A stretch of 64,000 nucleotides of DNA. Origin: Armatimonas rosea (GTDB taxonomy: Bacteria > Armatimonadota > Armatimonadia > Armatimonadales > Armatimonadaceae). The stretch lies in the NCBI RefSeq assembly GCF_014202505.1, contig NZ_JACHGW010000001.1:1116001-1180000 (forward strand), in the 5' to 3' direction. Under the pieces are notes generated by a model, which searched no databases, had not been told where the DNA came from, and saw nothing but the letters and a program-made list of their open reading frames with translations. Shown piece by piece: positions 60,354-64,000 of this stretch (its first letter is position 1; each line of letters opens with the position of its first letter). The position numbers and the translations under genes were made by a program.

Positions 60354-62612
60354 ATGCTCAACCGACGTCAGCTAATCGCCTCTGTGGGCCTCTTTTTGAG
60401 TGCTCGTCCGCGTGGCTTTGCGCAGGATACCCCACCCGCCAGTGCGCTCGCTAAGCCCGTGGTGGAGGCGCTCACCCGCTCGGCGGAGCAGCTCTCGACG
60501 CGCAAGTTCGCGGGGGCGGTCTCCGCGCTGGAGAAGGCCCAGAAAGAGCTTGGGGCCAAGCTCACCGACGACGAAAAGCGGGCGCTGGCGGTGGGGCTGG
60601 CCGATGCCCACTTTGCCTGGGGGCTGGAGTCGCAGAGGCAGGGACGCTGGCAAGAGGCGCTGACCCACTACCAGGCCGCCTATGCGCTGGACAAGACCTA
60701 CCGCGAGCAAGACGCCGCCGCGGACCTGCACAACCTGGGCGTGGTCTCCACGTTTCTGGGCGAGCCCGCCAAGGCGCTGGAGTTCTACAACCAGGCGCTG
60801 CCTTTGCGTCGGTCCACGGGCGATCAGGCGGGCGAGGCCAGGACCCTCAACAACCTCGGGAAGCTCTACGAGGATCGGGGGGAGCTACCGCGGGCGCTGG
60901 AGTTCTACAACCAGGCACTGCCCCTGCGCAAGGCCTCAGGCGACCGGGCGGGCGAGGCGCGGACCCTGGGGAGCCTGTTTGCGCTCTGGCAGTCGCCCCG
61001 CTTTGGGCAGCGGAGCCTTGCGGTGGCCTTGGTCTATGGCAAGCAAGCGGGCAACCTCTACCTGAGCCTCCCCGAGGGGATTCGCTCGCTGGACCGGGGG
61101 ACCGCTAAGAACCCGGTGCTCACGATCGAGGGGACCTTTCGCCTGCTTGCGGAGTCTTTGTTTACCCTGGACCGTAGCCAGGAAGCGCTGCAAGTCCTGG
61201 AGCAGGTCAAGACCGAGCAGTACCTGACCCTCTTTCCCAGCGAGCGCAAGAGTCTTGTCGTGGAGCCTAAGACCCTGGCCTTCACCCAGCGCGAGCAGGT
61301 GGCGACCTCGCGCCTGAGTGGGATCAGCGAGAGGCTCTCCCAAGTGGCGACCGAGCTGGCTCCGCTGGCGAAAAAGACAAAGCGCACGCCCGACGAGACC
61401 CTGCAGCACACCCAGCTGACCCAGCTCTTTGCCACGACACGCGAGCGTTTCCTGCAGGCCCTCGAAGAGCTCAACGACGAGTTCCGCCAGCCCGGAGTCC
61501 AGCAGGAGCGTGTCGATGCCATCCCCGAGGTGATCTCGATCCAGACCCTGCTGAAGGCGCTGGAGCCAGGGCATGTCGCGCTCTACACGTTTGTGGGCGA
61601 TGAGGCCCTCTTTGTGCTCCTGGTGACCCCCGAGACCGTGACCCTGCACAAATCCGCGATCAAGGCTGCCGAGCTGAAGAAGCTAGTGCAGCAGTTCCGC
61701 TGGCTCCTCCAGACCCCGAGCCTGGACCCGCGGCCGGCTGGGAAGGCGCTCTATGAGCTCTTCCTGGCGCCGTTTGAGAACACACTGAGCACGGCAAAGC
61801 ACCTGCTCCTGACCCTCGACCAGAGCCTGCCGGCGATCCCCTTTGCCGCGCTCTACGATGGCACCCGCTACGCTCTGGAGCGCTGGAGCACGAGCCTGTT
61901 GACGCCGGCCAGCCCCACCAGCCTGCTCCAGCCCGTGACCGCGGAGCGGTGCCTTGCCGTGGGGGTGAGCGAGGGGACGGGCACGACGATTCCGCTGGCG
62001 GGGGTGGCCCAGGAGGTGCAGGCACTCGGGCAGCCGGCACTGCTCAATGTGGACTTTACAGAGGAGCGCTGGCTGGAGAACCTGCAGAAAGAGAGGCTGG
62101 ACATCTGCCACGTGGCGAGCCCCTTCAACCTTGTCGGCCCGGAGGGCGAGTGGGGCCTCCTGCTCGCCGATGGCAAGAAGCTCTCCTTGGAGCAGCTCCG
62201 GCTCCTCCCGGCGGACCCACTCTCTAGCCTGAGCCTGCTGACCTTCTCGACCTTCCAGACACCGGCCCAAGACACCGAGCGTAGCCAAGGAGCGATCGAG
62301 AGTATCGCGCAGCTTGCCCAGAGCAAGGGGGTCGCGGCGGTGCTGACCAACGTCTGGAGCGTGAGCGACTCGATCACGAGCGCCCTGATGGTGGACTTCT
62401 ACCGGCGCTGGCGGCGCAACACCACCAAGTCCCTGGCCCTGCGCGATGCGCAGCTGGCGGTGCTCCGCGGTGAGACAAAACCGGGTGCCCAGCTCCGTAC
62501 GGGGCCGATGGGGCGGCTTCCGACCCTCACCGCGCCGGCCTACCCCGCCTTGGAGCGCCGGCTCCACCCGTTCTACTGGGCGGGGTTCGCCCTCTACGGC
62601 AACCCACGCTAG
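60354..62612 (+). CDS. TPR-CHAT protein with degenerate caspase-like site
   Basis: 752 residues from ATG 60354. The N-terminus MLNRRQLIASVGLFLSARP is a twin-arginine-like signal with a possible cut after GFAQ. Three TPRs follow (about 100-205, with LEFYNQALPLRRSTGDQAGE as repeat unit), then a helical spacer, and a CHAT domain from about residue 420. The family end LHPFYWAGFALYGNP is intact. The catalytic His motif (H-x-A-T-H-G) reads HVASPF (586-591) and the Cys motif (L-S-A-C-x-T) reads FSTFQT (631-636), so both dyad residues are missing. Probably a non-proteolytic scaffold. In-frame ATGs at 60297 and 60339 are alternatives. Confidence 0.88.
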   Translation: MLNRRQLIASVGLFLSARPRGFAQDTPPASALAKPVVEALTRSAEQLSTRKFAGAVSALEKAQKELGAKLTDDEKRALAVGLADAHFAWGLESQRQGRWQEALTHYQAAYALDKTYREQDAAADLHNLGVVSTFLGEPAKALEFYNQALPLRRSTGDQAGEARTLNNLGKLYEDRGELPRALEFYNQALPLRKASGDRAGEARTLGSLFALWQSPRFGQRSLAVALVYGKQAGNLYLSLPEGIRSLDRGTAKNPVLTIEGTFRLLAESLFTLDRSQEALQVLEQVKTEQYLTLFPSERKSLVVEPKTLAFTQREQVATSRLSGISERLSQVATELAPLAKKTKRTPDETLQHTQLTQLFATTRERFLQALEELNDEFRQPGVQQERVDAIPEVISIQTLLKALEPGHVALYTFVGDEALFVLLVTPETVTLHKSAIKAAELKKLVQQFRWLLQTPSLDPRPAGKALYELFLAPFENTLSTAKHLLLTLDQSLPAIPFAALYDGTRYALERWSTSLLTPASPTSLLQPVTAERCLAVGVSEGTGTTIPLAGVAQEVQALGQPALLNVDFTEERWLENLQKERLDICHVASPFNLVGPEGEWGLLLADGKKLSLEQLRLLPADPLSSLSLLTFSTFQTPAQDTERSQGAIESIAQLAQSKGVAAVLTNVWSVSDSITSALMVDFYRRWRRNTTKSLALRDAQLAVLRGETKPGAQLRTGPMGRLPTLTAPAYPALERRLHPFYWAGFALYGNPR

Positions 62613-62640
62613 GTACAGCAGCTACTTTCTTGCAACTTTC

Positions 62641-62666
62641 AAATCGTGAATTAAAATTCGTGATTT
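62641..62666. promoter_or_regulatory. Imperfect palindrome over the sbtAB promoter (candidate operator)
   Basis: AATCGTGAATT and AATTCGTGATT form near-mirror arms spanning 62641-62666, with TCGTGA also present as a direct repeat. It ends 4 bases before the TATAGT -10 box and covers the -35 region, where a regulator would act. Confidence 0.6.
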
Positions 62667-62670
62667 ATGG

Positions 62671-62676
62671 TATAGT
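62671..62676 (+). promoter_or_regulatory. -10 box (TATAGT) for sbtA
   Basis: TATAGT ends 8 bases before ATG 62685 (gap GCTCCGAG). Confidence 0.65.
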
Positions 62677-62684
62677 GCTCCGAG

Positions 62685-63665
62685 ATGCAATCTTGGGACT
62701 TGGTTCGGGCGAACCTCACCTCGCCGATGGTACTGGCTTTTGTGATGGGGCTACTGGCGACTTGGCTGCGGAGCGACCTGAGGCTACCCGCCGAGCTCTA
62801 CACAGTGCTCTCGTTCTATCTGCTTTTCTCCTTGGGGCTGAAGGGAGGGGAGGAGCTGGTACACACGCCCTTTTTGATGGTCTGGAAGCCGGCACTGGCG
62901 ACTCTGGGGCTTGGGGTGACCGTGCCCCTGCTCGCTTACTTTCTGCTAAGACGGCTAGGGAAGCAGAGCGTGACGGATGCGGCGGCGATTGCGGCGCACT
63001 ACGGCTCGGTGAGTGTGGTGACATTCTCGGCGGCACAGACAATGCTCACGATGGGCGGCTTCAAGCCCGAGGGGTTCTTGCCGGCACTGGTCGCGCTCCT
63101 GGAAGCCCCTGCGATTATCGTCGCCCTGGGCCTGGCGCGGCTCCGAACCGGGCGTGCCAACGGTGAGGGGGTGCGTGAGGCACTGCGCGACCTGTTGACC
63201 GGGAAGAGTATCTTTGCTCTTGTCGGGGGGCTTCTGATCGGAGTGATCTGCGGCCCGGAGGGGGTCAAGCCCGTGACAGTCTTCTTTTTCGATCCGTTCA
63301 AAGGGGCTCTGACACTCTTTCTGCTGGAGCTGGGCATGGTCACTGCGCGACGCCTCCGTGACCTTCGCTCCGCGTCTCGTTTCCTCTGGATCTACGCGAT
63401 CCTGGGGCCGATTCTACACGGTAGTGTAGGGGTGCTACTGGGAACGTCCGTGGGGCTCTCGGTGGGAGGGAGTGCTGTCCTGGGGAGCATGGCGGCGAGT
63501 GCCTCCTATATTGCTGCCCCCGCTGCGGTGCGTGTGGCCCTACCCGATGCGAATCCGGGCTACTACCTGGGCATGTCACTGGGCATTACCTTCCCCTTCA
63601 ACCTGACACTGGGGATCCCACTCTACGCGGCTCTCTCGCTGTACCTACACGGAGGTCATGGATGA
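62685..63665 (+). CDS. sbtA: Sodium-dependent bicarbonate transporter SbtA
   Basis: A 326-residue inner-membrane protein with about ten helices in two inverted five-helix repeats. Family pieces: LTSPMVLAFVMGLLATWLRSDLRLP at the N-terminus, YLLFSLGLKGGEEL (bicarbonate-site region), AAHYGSVSVVTFSAAQ (first core crossover), and MAASASYIAAPAAVRVALP (second crossover). SbtA takes up HCO3- driven by Na+. It overlaps sbtB by 4 bases. No carboxysome or Rubisco genes are in the window, so it may feed anaplerotic carboxylation or pH control. Confidence 0.93.
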   Translation: MQSWDLVRANLTSPMVLAFVMGLLATWLRSDLRLPAELYTVLSFYLLFSLGLKGGEELVHTPFLMVWKPALATLGLGVTVPLLAYFLLRRLGKQSVTDAAAIAAHYGSVSVVTFSAAQTMLTMGGFKPEGFLPALVALLEAPAIIVALGLARLRTGRANGEGVREALRDLLTGKSIFALVGGLLIGVICGPEGVKPVTVFFFDPFKGALTLFLLELGMVTARRLRDLRSASRFLWIYAILGPILHGSVGVLLGTSVGLSVGGSAVLGSMAASASYIAAPAAVRVALPDANPGYYLGMSLGITFPFNLTLGIPLYAALSLYLHGGHG

Positions 63666-63964
63666 ACCTGGTTGAGTTAAAGCGCATTACCATTATCAGT
63701 GAGGCCTTGCTGGAAGAGCGGCTCCTGGCCGATATCCGTCGCCTCGGGGCGCGTGGCTACACCGTAACCGAGGTTCGCGGAGAGGGCTCACGGGGAGTGC
63801 GCGCCAGCGAGTGGGAGGGCAACAATATCAAGATCGAGACCATCGTTGCCCCGGAGATCGCCCTGACCATCCTTGCTTGGCTCTCGGAGCGCTACTTTGT
63901 CAGCTATGCCGTGATCGCCTACCAGGAGACAGTCGAGGTGGTGCGCGGCGAGAAGTATGTCTAA
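63662..63964 (+). CDS. sbtB: PII-like regulator SbtB
   Basis: A 100-residue trimeric PII-fold protein. KRITIISEALLEERLLADIRRLGARGYTVTEVRGEGSRGVR shows the PII first half and a T-loop (about 40-55); the second half is IKIETIVAPEIALTILAWLSERYFVSYAVIAYQ. SbtB binds cAMP/AMP/ADP and plugs SbtA. The C-terminus ends VVRGEKYV, without the Cys-Gly-Pro-x-Gly-Cys redox loop of many cyanobacterial SbtBs. Its start overlaps the sbtA stop (ATGGATGA region), so the two are coupled. Confidence 0.9.
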   Translation: MNLVELKRITIISEALLEERLLADIRRLGARGYTVTEVRGEGSRGVRASEWEGNNIKIETIVAPEIALTILAWLSERYFVSYAVIAYQETVEVVRGEKYV

Positions 63965-64000
63965 AGAGCCAGCGCAGCGGCCCCGATCAGAGGTGCATCG
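63961..64000 (-). CDS. C-terminal end of a ROK-family-like protein (cut by window edge)
   Basis: The minus strand entering from the right edge reads DAPLIGAAALAL and stops at TAG (63961-63963). G-L/P-L-I-G-A-A-x-L-A is the usual end of ROK sugar kinases/regulators. Only 12 residues are visible, so the call is tentative. It overlaps the sbtB stop by 3 bases, convergent. Confidence 0.45.
   Translation of the reverse strand, partial: DAPLIGAAALAL

Noticed and set aside
63961-64000. Linking nanE with the ROK-like end as one amino sugar pathway
   Set aside because: They are 56 kb apart and only 12 residues of the ROK-like protein are visible.

Overview
This 64 kb window is a high-GC bacterial chromosome segment and is almost fully coding; no stretch over 300 bases lacks a gene. 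I see no rRNA, tRNA, CRISPR array or insertion sequence. Three features suggest Armatimonadota, possibly near Armatimonas: a PilMNOPQ-type pilus of a diderm cell, a PSD1 / DUF1501 / DUF1080 operon of the kind common in Planctomycetes and Armatimonadota, and a PEP-CTERM protein. The phylum call is inference; no rRNA is present to test it.

Layout. 1-8.7 kb: small membrane and HNH proteins, an M23 peptidase, apbE with a PD40 lipoprotein, a lone prepilin, then asnS, a hypothetical gene, a PP2C phosphatase and nanE, converging on a primary-like sigma factor. 8.9-12.5 kb: a three-domain RNA repair enzyme (Pnkp) divergent from an alginate-lyase-like protein. 12.8-17.7 kb: the PSD1 / DUF1501 / DUF1080 operon. 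17.8-25.1 kb: a surface-glycan locus (Wzm/Wzt exporter, FkbM methyltransferase, three glycosyltransferases), most of it strikingly AT-rich, ending in a normal-GC epimerase. 25.2-38.8 kb: a VPS10/BNR repeat protein, a DUF1963 / small protein / DUF4365 group behind a LolD-FtsX-type ABC transporter, a PEP-CTERM protein, an MBL hydrolase with an AldO-like oxidase, a BaiN-like flavoprotein and Uma2. 38.8-41 kb: small membrane proteins, a large palindromic repeat and enolase. 41-52 kb: a divergent J-domain/TPR protein, an Hsp70, PilB, then PilQ-P-O-N-M. 52-64 kb: a large unknown protein, a phytanoyl-CoA dioxygenase-like enzyme, an ECF sigma/anti-sigma pair, a GH42-like protein, a TPR-CHAT protein with a ruined catalytic dyad, and sbtA-sbtB; the right edge cuts a ROK-like gene.

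Two cross-cutting signals stand out. First, at least sixteen genes on both strands, nearly all first in their transcription unit, have a TANNNT -10 box ending 5-8 bases (usually exactly 6) before the start codon, with no Shine-Dalgarno. This implies leaderless mRNAs, while some operon-internal genes and pilM carry AGGAGA/GGAGG sites. Second, a G/C-rich palindromic repeat family occurs between genes and also in frame inside two proteins. Further oddities are a frameshifted Wzt at an A7 run, a J-domain without HPD, a CHAT domain without His/Cys, a Pnkp without a neighbouring Hen1, and a palindrome over the sbtAB promoter.
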